This document shows, one piece after another, positions 7,226 to 15,018 of a DNA stretch of 18,830 nt (within the stretch, counting starts at the first letter, position 1; each line of letters opens with the position of its first letter). A program made the position numbers and the translations under genes. The DNA lies in contig JASLBS010000173.1 in the NCBI GenBank assembly GCA_030146405.1, forward strand, positions 1-18,830, read 5' to 3'. The notes under the pieces are model-generated. The model had not been told where the DNA came from, made no database searches, and was given only the letters and a program-made list of their open reading frames with translations. The DNA is from Arthrobacter sp. GTDB taxonomy: Bacteria; Actinomycetota; Actinomycetes; Actinomycetales; Micrococcaceae.

Positions 7226-9235
7226 ATGAGCAACCCTTTCCTCCAGCCCAGCACCCTCGATTACCAGCTGCCGCCGTTCGCCGAGATCCGGGACGAGCAC
7301 TACCTGCCGGCATTCGACACGGGCTTCGCGGAGCACCTCACGGAGATCGACGGCATCACAGGATCAGCGGACGCACCGACGTTCGAGAACACCGTGGTGG
7401 CGCTGGAGCGTGCAGGCAGCACCCTCCAGCGGGTTGCACAGGTCTTCTTCAGCAATTCCGTCAGTCACGCCACGGACGCCGTCCAGGCGCTCGAACAGCA
7501 GATCGCTCCCCGGCTCGCCGAGCACGAGGACAACATCAGGCTGAACCGCGCACTGTTCGATCGCCTCCGGCAGGTTCCGCTGGACGGACTCGACGACGAG
7601 TCGACGCGCCTCGTCCACGAGTACCTCCGCAGCTTCGTCCGCGCCGGTGCGGAGCTCGACGACGACGCACAGGCGACGCTCCGCCGGCTCAACTCCGAGC
7701 TCTCGGCGCTCAGCACCGAGTTCTCGCAGAAGCTGCTCAGGGACACGAACGATTCCGCCCTGCTTCTCGACACCGCCGATGAGCTCGACGGCCTCTCGGC
7801 GGACGCCGTCTCCGCCGCGGCGATCGCGGCCACCGCGGCCGGGCACGAGGGGAAGTACCTCCTCACCCTGATCCTGCCCACCACGCAACCTGCCCTCGAG
7901 TCGCTCACGGACCGGGACGTCCGCCGCCGCCTGCACGAGGCCTCCGTTCACCGGGGTGCCCGCGGGAACGACGACGACACCCTCGGCATCGCCACGCGTA
8001 TGGCCGTGCTCCGGGCGGAGCGTGCGGCCCTCCTCGGATTCGACACGCATGCCGCCGCAGCAACCGACAACCAGACTGCGCCCTCCCTGGATGCGATCCT
8101 GGAGCGGATGCGTGAGCTCGCGGCGCCGGCGGTGCGTAATGCCCGCGCCGAAGCGGAGGAGCTGGAGGCCGAGGCGGGTCACCCGATCGAGGCCTGGGAC
8201 TGGGACTACTACTCGGCGCGCGTGCGGAAGGCGAAGTTCGACGTCGACCTCGACGCCCTGCGCCCCTACTTCGAGCTCGAACGCGTGCTGATCGACGGCG
8301 TCTTCCACGCGGCGAACCGCCTGTACGGACTGAGCTTCAAGGAGCGCCCCGACCTCGAGGGGTACCACCCCGACGTGCGGGTCTGGGAGGTCTTCAACGA
8401 GGACGGCTCGGGGCTCGGCCTGTTCCTCGGCGACTTCTACACGCGCGACACCAAGAGCGGTGGGGCATGGATGAACTCCTTCGTGGACCAGTCCCGCCTC
8501 GAGGGGACCAAAGCCGTCGTGGTGAACAACCTGAACATCTCCCGGCCCGGCGACGGCGAACCGACCCTGCTGTCCTACGACCAGGTGGTCACCACGTTCC
8601 ATGAGTTCGGACACGCCCTGCACGGCCTGTTCTCGAACGTCACCTACCCGCTCTTCGCCGGAACTGCAGTTCCCCGTGACTTCGTCGAGTATCCGTCGCA
8701 GGTCAACGAGATGTGGATCCTGTGGCCGGAGATCGTCGCGAACTACGCACGGCACCATCGGACCGGGGAGGCACTCCCCCAGGACACGATCGATCGCATC
8801 CACGCGGCGGGAACCTGGGGCGAGGGCTTCGAGACCACCGCTTACCTCGGTGCCACCCTGCTCGATCTCGCCTGGCACTCCCTGCCCGCCGGTACCACCG
8901 TGGCGGATCCGCTCGCCTTCGAGGCCGCGGCGCTCGCCGAGGCCGGCGTCGACTTCGCGCCCGTCCCACCTCGCTACCGGACCTCCTACTTCAAACACAT
9001 CTTCGCGGGCGGATACGCGGCGTCCTACTACGCCTACATCTGGAGCGAGATGCTCGATGCCGATACCGTGGAGTGGTTCAAGTCCTCGGGAGGTCTCACC
9101 CGGGAGAACGGCGAGCACTTCCGCCGCGAGCTCCTCTCAAGGGGCAACAGCATCGATCCTCTCCAGGCGTTCCGGAACTTCAGAGGACGCGACGCGGATC
9201 TCCAGCCCCTGCTCGTGCGCCGCGGGCTCGTCTGA
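7226..9235 (+). CDS. M3-family zinc metallopeptidase (oligopeptidase A / dipeptidyl carboxypeptidase type)
   Basis: A 669-residue cytosolic oligopeptidase of the M3 (thimet/Dcp) family. The zinc site is complete: HEFGH at residues 459-463 (Glu460 as general base) and Glu488 in PRDFVEYPSQVNE, 29 residues after the first His, the spacing seen in E. coli Dcp. Other family marks are GLFLGDFYTRDTKSGGAWM, and near the C-terminus RYRTSYFKHIF, GGYAASYYAYIW and SRGNSIDPLQAFRNF. There is no signal peptide. It degrades short peptides in protein turnover. The ATG at 7226 has only a distant purine-rich site (AGAGGAGAAG ending about 20 nt upstream), so initiation may be weak. A GNAT gene follows 19 bp later and is probably cotranscribed. 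Confidence 0.93.
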   Translation: MSNPFLQPSTLDYQLPPFAEIRDEHYLPAFDTGFAEHLTEIDGITGSADAPTFENTVVALERAGSTLQRVAQVFFSNSVSHATDAVQALEQQIAPRLAEHEDNIRLNRALFDRLRQVPLDGLDDESTRLVHEYLRSFVRAGAELDDDAQATLRRLNSELSALSTEFSQKLLRDTNDSALLLDTADELDGLSADAVSAAAIAATAAGHEGKYLLTLILPTTQPALESLTDRDVRRRLHEASVHRGARGNDDDTLGIATRMAVLRAERAALLGFDTHAAAATDNQTAPSLDAILERMRELAAPAVRNARAEAEELEAEAGHPIEAWDWDYYSARVRKAKFDVDLDALRPYFELERVLIDGVFHAANRLYGLSFKERPDLEGYHPDVRVWEVFNEDGSGLGLFLGDFYTRDTKSGGAWMNSFVDQSRLEGTKAVVVNNLNISRPGDGEPTLLSYDQVVTTFHEFGHALHGLFSNVTYPLFAGTAVPRDFVEYPSQVNEMWILWPEIVANYARHHRTGEALPQDTIDRIHAAGTWGEGFETTAYLGATLLDLAWHSLPAGTTVADPLAFEAAALAEAGVDFAPVPPRYRTSYFKHIFAGGYAASYYAYIWSEMLDADTVEWFKSSGGLTRENGEHFRRELLSRGNSIDPLQAFRNFRGRDADLQPLLVRRGLV

Positions 9236-9254
9236 GGGACGACGGCACGCCGGC

Positions 9255-9968
9255 ATGGTGACGATCGCGCAGTGCCAGCGCCTGCAGACCGCTTGGTCCG
9301 TGGCGCTGGCGACCGCCACCGGTGGGAAGACGTTCTCCACCCACGGAGCCACCTGGGTGTGGTTGCCTGCACGGCGGGAACTCATGATGATGTTCCCCAC
9401 CGCGGTCGGCGCCCAGGCGGTTCGACCCGCGCTCGCCGAGGGCGTGCGCCTCGGGGCCTCGTCGGCGAGGATCTGGCTGAACGGGGCGGTTCCCGCCGAT
9501 GAAGCCGTCTCGCTGGGTTTCACGCCGGACGTCCAACCCTGGTGGCTTGCAGCACCCTTGGCGTCCGTCCTGCAACCCGACGACGACGCCACCCTGACGG
9601 CACAGGTACCCGATTACTCAGGGCCGCTGGAGCAGGAGCTGCGCGTGGTCCGCTCCCAGCCGCGGCAGGCCTGGCACGCGGTGACCCGGGACGGAACCGC
9701 CGGCAATATCTCGGGAGCGGCGTACTCGTTCTACCCTTCGGGCGTGGCCGGCCTGCGGGGACTCGCCGGCATCTTCCATCTCGAGGTCCTGCCCGTGTAC
9801 CAGCGCCGCGGGCTCGCCACCGCCCTGCTCAGTACGACGGCGCGGGCGGCAGCTGCCGCCGGCGCCGTCGATCTTGCAGTGAATGGCACACCGCAAGGGT
9901 ACGAGTTCTTCGCCCGTCAGGGCTTCACCCTGCTGGGTCGGGGACGGACCTACGTGCTGCACCTCTGA
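9255..9968 (+). CDS. GNAT-family N-acetyltransferase
   Basis: A 237-residue protein whose C-terminal half is a GNAT domain. Motif A, FHLEVLPVYQRRGLATALL, carries the acetyl-CoA pyrophosphate loop QRRGLA at 183-188. It is followed by an NGTPQGYEFFARQGF segment typical of motif B. The N-terminal ~120 residues are less conserved and may form a second, degenerate GNAT-like fold. The substrate is unknown. It starts 19 bp after the M3 peptidase stop and has no clear ribosome site of its own, so translation may depend on the upstream gene. The next codon is GTG, a possible alternative start. The 3' end forms one arm of the terminator hairpin. Confidence 0.8.
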   Translation: MVTIAQCQRLQTAWSVALATATGGKTFSTHGATWVWLPARRELMMMFPTAVGAQAVRPALAEGVRLGASSARIWLNGAVPADEAVSLGFTPDVQPWWLAAPLASVLQPDDDATLTAQVPDYSGPLEQELRVVRSQPRQAWHAVTRDGTAGNISGAAYSFYPSGVAGLRGLAGIFHLEVLPVYQRRGLATALLSTTARAAAAAGAVDLAVNGTPQGYEFFARQGFTLLGRGRTYVLHL

Positions 9969-9987
9969 CCGACGGAGGTGCAGCACG
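9953..9987. terminator. Bidirectional terminator overlapping the GNAT stop codon
   Basis: A perfect 13-bp stem (9953-9965 with 9975-9987; GTGCTGCACCTC and complement) encloses a 9-nt loop containing the GNAT TGA. It sits between this plus-strand gene and the minus-strand pdxS, whose stop is at 10007, so it can end both transcripts. The 5' arm encodes the last residues of the acetyltransferase. Confidence 0.75.
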
Positions 9988-10006
9988 CGGGCATCGGGTG
10001 GTGGCG

Positions 10007-10921
10007 CTACCAGCCGCGCTCGGCCAGGCGGTGGGGCTCGGGGAGCTCCTCGACGTTGATTCCCACCATGGCCTCCCCCAGGCCACGCGAGACCTTGGCG
10101 ATCACGTCAGGGTCGTCGTGGAAGGTGGTGGCCTGCACGATGGCGTTGGCGCGCTCGGCAGGGTTACCGGACTTGAAGATCCCGGATCCCACGAACACTC
10201 CGTCCGCACCCAGCTGCATCATCATCGCGGCGTCGGCGGGAGTGGCGATTCCTCCGGCGGTGAAGAGCACCACCGGAAGGCGACCGGCGGCGGCCACCTC
10301 CTGGACCAGCTGGTACGGCGCCTGGAGTTCCTTCGCGGCCACGTACAGCTCGTCCTCCGCCATCGAGGACAACCGGCTGATCTCGGAGCGGATCTTCCGC
10401 ATGTGCATCGTCGCGTTGGAGACGTCGCCCGTCCCGGCCTCCCCCTTGGAGCGGATCATCGCCGCGCCCTCGTTGATGCGGCGGAGAGCTTCACCCAGAT
10501 TGGTGGCACCACACACGAACGGCACGGTGAACTTCCACTTGTCGATGTGATTGGTGTAGTCCGCGGGGGTCAGCACCTCGGACTCGTCGATGTAGTCGAC
10601 GCCGAGGGACTGCAGGACCTGCGCCTCCACGAAATGACCGATCCGGGCCTTGGCCATCACGGGGATGGACACGGCCTCGATGATGCTGTCGATCATGTCG
10701 GGATCGCTCATCCGGGACACCCCGCCCTGGGCGCGGATATCCGCGGGCACCCGTTCGAGTGCCATGACCGCCACGGCGCCTGCATCCTCGGCGATGCGCG
10801 CCTGCTCCGCCGTGACGACGTCCATGATGACGCCGCCCTTGAGCATCTCGGCCATCCCACGCTTGACCCGGTTCCCGCCGGTGTGTGCGGTGGCGGCTGT
10901 AGCGTCTTCAACGGTGGACAT
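10007..10921 (-). CDS. pdxS: PdxS, pyridoxal 5'-phosphate synthase lyase subunit
   Basis: PdxS builds PLP from ribose 5-phosphate, glyceraldehyde 3-phosphate and ammonia; it forms a dodecamer decorated by PdxT. The 304-residue TIM-barrel protein shows the known active-site residues: Asp34 in VIMDVV, Lys91 in VMAKARIGHF (ribose-5-phosphate Schiff base) and Lys159 in IRSKGEAGTG (the second lysine). Each is shifted by 10 relative to B. subtilis numbering. The first ~18 residues are a variable lead, then KRGMAEMLKGG. The ATG at 10921 has GAGGGG 9 nt upstream. Unlike the common arrangement it is not next to pdxT; the two lie about 7.4 kb apart on the same strand. Confidence 0.97.
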   Translation of the reverse strand: MSTVEDATAATAHTGGNRVKRGMAEMLKGGVIMDVVTAEQARIAEDAGAVAVMALERVPADIRAQGGVSRMSDPDMIDSIIEAVSIPVMAKARIGHFVEAQVLQSLGVDYIDESEVLTPADYTNHIDKWKFTVPFVCGATNLGEALRRINEGAAMIRSKGEAGTGDVSNATMHMRKIRSEISRLSSMAEDELYVAAKELQAPYQLVQEVAAAGRLPVVLFTAGGIATPADAAMMMQLGADGVFVGSGIFKSGNPAERANAIVQATTFHDDPDVIAKVSRGLGEAMVGINVEELPEPHRLAERGW

Positions 10922-10959
10922 GATTGTTGCCCCTCAGGGTAGGTGGGAACTGACCCCTC

Positions 10960-10965
10960 ATGGTA
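10960..10965 (-). promoter_or_regulatory. Possible -10 element of pdxS
   Basis: TACCAT on the minus strand fits TANNNT and would give a leader of about 30 nt before the pdxS ATG. TGAGGGG occurs twice in that leader, the second copy being the ribosome site. No good -35 is seen. Weak evidence. Confidence 0.3.
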
Positions 10966-11093
10966 CGCCGCCGGACCGACTCCCCCCCCGGGCGCCGTCC
11001 TGCCCCCTTCGCGGGCATCGTCATGAAGCTTCATACGGGCCGCCCTGCAATCGACGTCACCCTTCCACAGGGGCTCCACGCACGTCGATACCG

Positions 11094-11513
11094 CTAGCCT
11101 CGCTCGGAAGTTCTGACGTCGGTCATTCGGGGACTGAGCGCCTGATTCGTCAGCCAGGCATACGCTTCGACGGCATCATCGAAGTGGCGGGTGGGGTACG
11201 GCGGCTGATGCACCTGCTTGAAGAAGCTGGACAAAGTGTGGTCGACCGCTGAAGGCCCTACCCCGGCGACGGCAGCTACATTCGATTCCGTGGCGAAGAA
11301 GTGGAGGGCACCACGGGTCAGGGACACCATGCCATTGAGTTCCACCAGCATCGGCGGACAAAGGGCCGGAACCAACCGCTCCATCCGCTGGGCCAACTCC
11401 GCAGCCATCGCCTCGCTCACGGTCACGCTTCGGCACCATTTCACCCAGAAGACCGGACCCCGCATGTCGGCGACGAATGTGTGCGCATCGATCACAACTG
11501 GCCGATTACCCAT
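11094..11513 (-). CDS. Small SpoIIAA/STAS-like hypothetical protein
   Basis: A 139-residue soluble protein. The layout suggests a single alpha/beta domain: beta segments around VVIDAHTFVADM (6-17) and PMLVELNGMVSLTRGAL (54-70), a helix with ALHFFATESNVAAVAGVG (69-86), and a C-terminal FDDAVEAYAWL helix (111-121). That ending is typical of SpoIIAA-like/STAS-related proteins, which often bind partners in signalling. I recall similar small proteins from Arthrobacter genomes, but cannot name the family with certainty. The ATG at 11513 has GGGGG about 6 nt upstream. It lies upstream of pdxS on the same strand, 172 bp away. No function is assigned. Confidence 0.65.
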   Translation of the reverse strand: MGNRPVVIDAHTFVADMRGPVFWVKWCRSVTVSEAMAAELAQRMERLVPALCPPMLVELNGMVSLTRGALHFFATESNVAAVAGVGPSAVDHTLSSFFKQVHQPPYPTRHFDDAVEAYAWLTNQALSPRMTDVRTSERG

Positions 11514-11882
11514 GCTGTCCCCCTTTCACGCTGTCCCCGTCACAATGCGTGGTGTCAGGCACACTACTCCGACAAGCGAATAGATGGTCGCTCGAACCCC
11601 CCGTGCGGTTGTGATCGAGCTGAGAATCCTCGAGTTTCGACCGAGATGTTGTGCGATGAGCTGTACAGTGCCCTGGAGATGGACTGCCCGCCCTATGGCG
11701 CACCGAGGAACTACGTCGCCGTCGTGACAGAGATTGAGAAGCGGGAACTACGCGCAGAGCGACAACCCGAAAGTCACCACGACTGATAACCGACCTTTTT
11801 GAATCTCACCTCCTGAGGTGGGGAGCGATTCGACCGCGAATTCTCTACCACCACCGATGAACAGCCTGTTAGGAGGAACTCC
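11514..11882. other. Intergenic region without a convincing gene
   Basis: This 369-bp stretch separates divergent small genes. It has one open frame at 11646-11786 (46 codons, no ribosome site), which I do not accept. Near 11801-11832 a loose hairpin can form (GAATC with GATTC outside, CACCT with AGGTG inside), followed by the promoter-proximal region of the Hpt-like gene. No promoter hexamers could be assigned with confidence. Confidence 0.5.
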
Positions 11883-12266
11883 ATGGATGTTGCCCTTGAT
11901 CCTCAGTCCTTCGACGAATTCGCCGAAGACGTCGGTTCCGTCGTCATCGCGTTGGAATTCCTGACGACCTTCGCGTCCCTCCTGGCCGGCCGTATCCGAC
12001 GAATAGAGGGAGCCTTGAAGGACCAGGACAGGCAAGAGACTCTCACTGCGTTGCTGAGCCTGCACGCGAGCGCCACGATGGCAGGCGCAACGCAGCTGCA
12101 AGTATCAGTGACTCGCGCACTGGCCGACGAAAGGGTGGAGACGACACCGCCAGGACCACTCGTACGGAAACTCGAGGGACAAGCCGACCTGTTTCGGACG
12201 GCTCTTACCGAGCTCCACTCTCACCACCCGATGACTTCCGTCCCGAACGTGGTCGCCCTGAAGTGA
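11883..12266 (+). CDS. Hpt-like (histidine phosphotransfer fold) small protein
   Basis: A 127-residue, mostly helical protein. The core ALLSLHASATMAGATQLQ (residues 57-72) resembles the phospho-acceptor helix of Hpt domains, where a His sits in a pattern of the type H-x-L-K-G-x-x-x-x-x-G. Here His61 is present but the following Lys-Gly are not, and the Gly is closer than usual. It may be a non-phosphorylatable or divergent member. It is preceded by RIRRIEGALKDQDRQE and followed by a coiled-coil-like C-terminus. The ATG at 11883 has a textbook AGGAGG at 11871-11876. No histidine kinase or response regulator is near. The fold call is a pattern-based inference. Confidence 0.65.
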   Translation: MDVALDPQSFDEFAEDVGSVVIALEFLTTFASLLAGRIRRIEGALKDQDRQETLTALLSLHASATMAGATQLQVSVTRALADERVETTPPGPLVRKLEGQADLFRTALTELHSHHPMTSVPNVVALK

Positions 12267-12545
12267 TGACGGGCCGGGTGCTGCAGCGTGCGCGCCCGCA
12301 TTCGTCGGACCGCGAGTCGGGCGACCGGCGATGAGGCAGGTAGTCGTTGGTGGTAGCTTCCTCTACTGCAAGCAAGGGACCGGACTGATAGCGGCGCGCA
12401 TCGCTGTACGCGTAAATAAACTGCGCGTTATTGGTTTCTCCTCCTTCTTGATATGTCTGGGCAGGCTACTGATCACTCTCGGCTCGTCCAACACAATTCG
12501 CTGTGTACGCCCGTCGCCATCAACTCGTATCTTGCGGGGGAACTG

Positions 12546-12728
12546 ATGAAAACAACGCTGGGAACAGTGCTCGGAATCGTCACGATCGCCGCAGGCGTCG
12601 TCGTCGCTGTGTGGCGGAACGAAACGGTGGCGTATGTAGGAGCCGCTGCGCTCGTCACCGCAGGAATTGCGCTTGTCGCCCTTCCCTTCCTACGTCGGAC
12701 TCAGGATGGATCGTCTGGAGGAGGATGA
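12546..12728 (+). CDS. Small two-helix membrane protein
   Basis: A 60-residue protein with two hydrophobic helices, at about residues 5-23 (LGTVLGIVTIAAGVVVAVW) and 28-49, joined by a short RNETV turn. The tail, RRTQDGSSGGG, is basic then Gly/Ser-rich. The basic C-terminal tail suggests both ends face the cytoplasm. GGGGG stands 5 nt before the ATG at 12546, which favours this start over one at 12453. Its last 28 bp overlap the 3' end of the convergent GNAT gene. No family recognised. Confidence 0.55.
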   Translation: MKTTLGTVLGIVTIAAGVVVAVWRNETVAYVGAAALVTAGIALVALPFLRRTQDGSSGGG

Positions 12729-13618
12729 GCGTGCGGGACTCGCCGCTCGTCCGCGAAGCCGCGGCGGAAATCGGTGACCTGCCCTGTTACCCGGAAGCCA
12801 GCGGCAGCGTAGGTGGAGACTGCGCCTGCATTCGAGCTCTCAGCACATATCAACGCGCTGGAGGAACCCATTTCATGAAGCGCTGAAGCCGCTGCTTTCG
12901 TGATCGCTGTTCCGTACCCGAGCCCACGGTGCTCAGGGTGCACCCCCATCGGTTCGATGAGTCCCGGTCGCCCGACGCCTGCAGACCAGACCGTCGCTAT
13001 CGCTACAGCCGTTCCGTCGTGGTCATGAGCAAGGAGGCAACGAGCACCGGCATAAGCCGGACCGGCTGCCATTGCGTGCCAGCGTTCCTCGGTGAATCTG
13101 GACGATCCGAAAGAAGCATTCTGTACTGCGACCCTTGTCTGGACGTGTCCTAGCCCGACCTCTTCAACGCGGACGTCGAGGCTATCGATCGGGTTGAGGG
13201 ATTCACCTGTAAGAAGCGTCCAGGGTTCGTCCGGCTGCCACCCTTCGGCGTTGAGACGGGCTCGGAATGCTGAGCCGAACCGAGCCTCCACAGAAACGTC
13301 CCCTTCCGGGAGAACACCTCGGGAAGGATCAGCGATATCTCGCGACATCTGCGCAGCGAGTTCTTCATCGGAGTCAGCTACGGGTTTTATTGCAACACGG
13401 AAGACTGTTGGGCTGTCCAAGAAGCCCAGGGCAACCGCTTCGCCGTGGGAGGACCACATCCGGATTCTTCGAGCCAGAGCTGGGGCACCGATCTGGTAGG
13501 CCCACCCGAGGTCGCCCGGATGCAACTGGACAGGCAACCCGTCCTGCTGCCAACCACCGAGTACGTCGATCACCCTGGGTAGTTCTTCAGGACGCGGCGT
13601 CGATAGCGTGATTGACAT
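12701..13618 (-). CDS. Tandem-GNAT acetyltransferase
   Basis: A 305-residue protein of two GNAT-like halves. The N-terminal half (about 1-140) is degenerate and lacks a clear acetyl-CoA loop. The C-terminal half has motif A, IEPMGVHPEHRGLGYGTAI, with the loop HRGLGYG at 230-236, then NAGAVSTYAAAGFRV (motif B). Such two-domain GNATs are frequent in Actinobacteria and often modify small molecules or antibiotics; the substrate here is unknown. The ATG at 13618 is preceded by AGGCGG. The C-terminal tail is Pro/His-rich. It stands alone, convergent with the small membrane protein. Confidence 0.82.
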   Translation of the reverse strand: MSITLSTPRPEELPRVIDVLGGWQQDGLPVQLHPGDLGWAYQIGAPALARRIRMWSSHGEAVALGFLDSPTVFRVAIKPVADSDEELAAQMSRDIADPSRGVLPEGDVSVEARFGSAFRARLNAEGWQPDEPWTLLTGESLNPIDSLDVRVEEVGLGHVQTRVAVQNASFGSSRFTEERWHAMAAGPAYAGARCLLAHDHDGTAVAIATVWSAGVGRPGLIEPMGVHPEHRGLGYGTAITKAAASALHEMGSSSALICAESSNAGAVSTYAAAGFRVTGQVTDFRRGFADERRVPHAHPPPDDPS

Positions 13619-13657
13619 ACCGCCTATTACACAACGCCTCCACTACGAGAACGACAC

Positions 13658-13696
13658 GTACTACCCATCCAAGAAGCAAAAAATGGGTATGCGTAC
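13658..13696. repeat. Inverted repeat upstream of the tandem-GNAT gene
   Basis: GTAC-TACCCAT (13658-13668) faces ATGGGTA-TGC-GTAC (13683-13696). The inner 7 bp pair perfectly around a 14-nt A-rich loop; the outer GTAC pairs after a 3-nt bulge. It lies 40 bp before the minus-strand GNAT start, in a promoter position, so an operator is possible. No protein can be named. Confidence 0.45.
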
Positions 13697-13741
13697 ATGT
13701 GAAGTCAGGATCGGCCGGCTTCAGCTCGTCTCATCGCGCAC

Positions 13742-13780
13742 CTCGAGTTGAAGGGCCTGGTCCTCCTTTCAATCCTCGAG
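13742..13780 (+). promoter_or_regulatory. Imperfect dyad, possible MerR-family operator
   Basis: CTCGAGTTGAAGG (13742-13754) faces CCTTTCAA-TC-CTCGAG (13765-13780). The outer CTCGAG copies are 27 bp apart and TTGAAGG pairs with CCTTTCAA across a 10-bp centre. A TTGAAG hexamer lies at the left arm. It is 90 bp upstream of the merR start. MerR regulators bind spaced dyads between -35 and -10, often autoregulating. Binding here is an inference. Confidence 0.4.
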
Positions 13781-13869
13781 ACGGATGACGGTGGTGAAGG
13801 ATCCGACGGAAGTACCGCAGTCAATGTCCCTCGGTACAGCAGTCAGCTTGATGAGGAAGGACGGTACGG

Positions 13870-14220
13870 ATGCGTATCGGGGAATTGGCGGAACAGACGA
13901 ACGTCAGCGTGCGCTCATTGCGTTACTACGAACAGCAAGGACTCCTGCGGAGTGCGCGCAGCACCTCCGGGCGAAGGATCTTCGAGCAGGCCAGCATCGA
14001 TCGGGTCATTCAGATCCAGGAGCTCTTCGCTGCCGGGATGTGCAGCACGAAGATCAAGGATCTGCTGCCCTGCTTCGACGCCGAACCGGACAAGCGCACC
14101 GGAATGCTGGATCAGGAACTCCTCAAGCATCGCGAACGGCTCGAGGAAGCCATCCGTGACCTGCAACGGGCCAGATCAACCCTCAACGAGGTCATCGATA
14201 ATGCCCGGACAAGCCTCTAA
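13870..14220 (+). CDS. MerR-family transcriptional regulator
   Basis: A 116-residue regulator with the standard MerR layout. The HTH is MRIGELAEQTNVSVRSLRYY (1-20), followed by the wing-associated EQQGLLRSARSTSGRRIF and a helical region. A long dimerization coiled coil spans about 80-112 (LKHRERLEEAIRDLQRARST). It is short, with no C-terminal ligand-binding domain. Cys58 (AAGMCST) and Cys68 (LLPCFD) are the only cysteines and could sense thiol-reactive compounds or a metal, but the pattern matches no named subgroup I can be sure of. GGAAGGA precedes the ATG at 13870. The usual target beside it is missing: the downstream sequence holds only broken genes, so it looks like an orphan. Confidence 0.88.
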   Translation: MRIGELAEQTNVSVRSLRYYEQQGLLRSARSTSGRRIFEQASIDRVIQIQELFAAGMCSTKIKDLLPCFDAEPDKRTGMLDQELLKHRERLEEAIRDLQRARSTLNEVIDNARTSL

Positions 14221-14407
14221 CCCCTGCGGCCGACCAGAACCGGTGTAGGGCCCGAACGATCGGGATCAGCGGAAGGTCTGGTCCGGGTTCGCGGCACCAT
14301 AGTTCTGCCGTCATTGTCCTAGTGGCAGTATCCCGTGGAAGATTCTGCGCACCACTCTGTACGCCGAACTCATCGCACACCTCCTGACGCCCACCAACGC
14401 AACCGGG

Positions 14408-14923
14408 TCAGAGTTCCGCCTTCCGGCTAGGTTCCCATCGATCAGGAACAATCACCGGACTGCTACGACACGATGCAACTCGAGTGCAGGGGTAGCGGCC
14501 ATCGGTGAAGACGACACTCCCCGGGTTCTCAGCGCACAGGTCGGTCCCCTCCGAGGTGATCACTCCGCCCTGGACGATGGTCACGCCCGCGGGATTGACT
14601 ACTGTGGCCTGCTCGAACGGGATGAGTTCAGGCGTGTTGATCGGATACGTTGTGCCGGGAGTAGCTTCGAAGCCGATGAAGCAAACGTAGGTGCCATTGG
14701 GAAGGACGATGCTCCCCTGGTTCGTGGCGCAGAGGTTCGTTCCGTCCGCTGTCAGCACTCAACTCTTTGCGTAGACGATGTCATCCGGGCTGACGACGGT
14801 CGCTTGATCGAATGGAAGGAACTCGATGGGTTCCTCAGCGGCTCCTGCGCTTACTGAAGTGCCTACGAGCACGGCTGCCGCCAAAGCGCACCCAGTCATG
14901 GCAGATGTAAATCTCACGGTCAT
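14408..14923 (-). pseudogene. Secreted two-repeat protein interrupted by one in-frame TGA
   Basis: Read through one stop, the frame from ATG 14923 to TGA 14408 encodes 171 codons. It starts with a signal peptide (MTVRFTSAMTGCALAAAVLV, cleavage near SAGAAE). Two copies of a ~48-residue repeat follow, each of the form E-[FL]-x-P-F-[DE]-Q-A-T-V-V and ending with LCAxNxGSxV...C. In repeat 1 the codon at 14761-14759 is TGA; in repeat 2 the aligned position is Gly, and the two repeats have no gap between them. A single GGA-to-TGA change explains this. Each repeat has a Cys pair likely to form a disulfide. GGAGGGGG precedes the ATG. A GTG directly after the TGA could allow re-initiation of a cytoplasmic remnant, but that product would lack the signal peptide. 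The family is not recognised. Confidence 0.75.
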
Positions 14924-15018
14924 TTCCCCCTCCATTGCCGCCCCCAGTGGACGGCAGTCGCTTAAGCCAATCAGATGAAGGTGTCGGATAGATGAACCAA
15001 CGGCTCTGCTTCGTGGCC

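Noticed and set aside
5421..7229. Plus-strand open frame of 602 codons
   Set aside because: Antisense to the secreted hydrolase, with low-complexity Arg/Gly/His content.
7364..9118. Minus-strand open frame of 584 codons
   Set aside because: Antisense to the M3 peptidase, with no recognisable family.
11646..11786. Possible 46-residue protein on the plus strand
   Set aside because: No ribosome site, no motif and no sign of a conserved frame; cannot be told from chance.
12331..12546. Possible 71-residue plus-strand protein before the small membrane protein
   Set aside because: No ribosome site, mixed composition and no homology I recognise; the true start of the next gene lies at its end.
14759..14761. 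TGA as a selenocysteine codon in the repeat protein
   Set aside because: The aligned residue in the other repeat is Gly, not Cys, and I see no selenocysteine insertion hairpin; a nonsense mutation is simpler.
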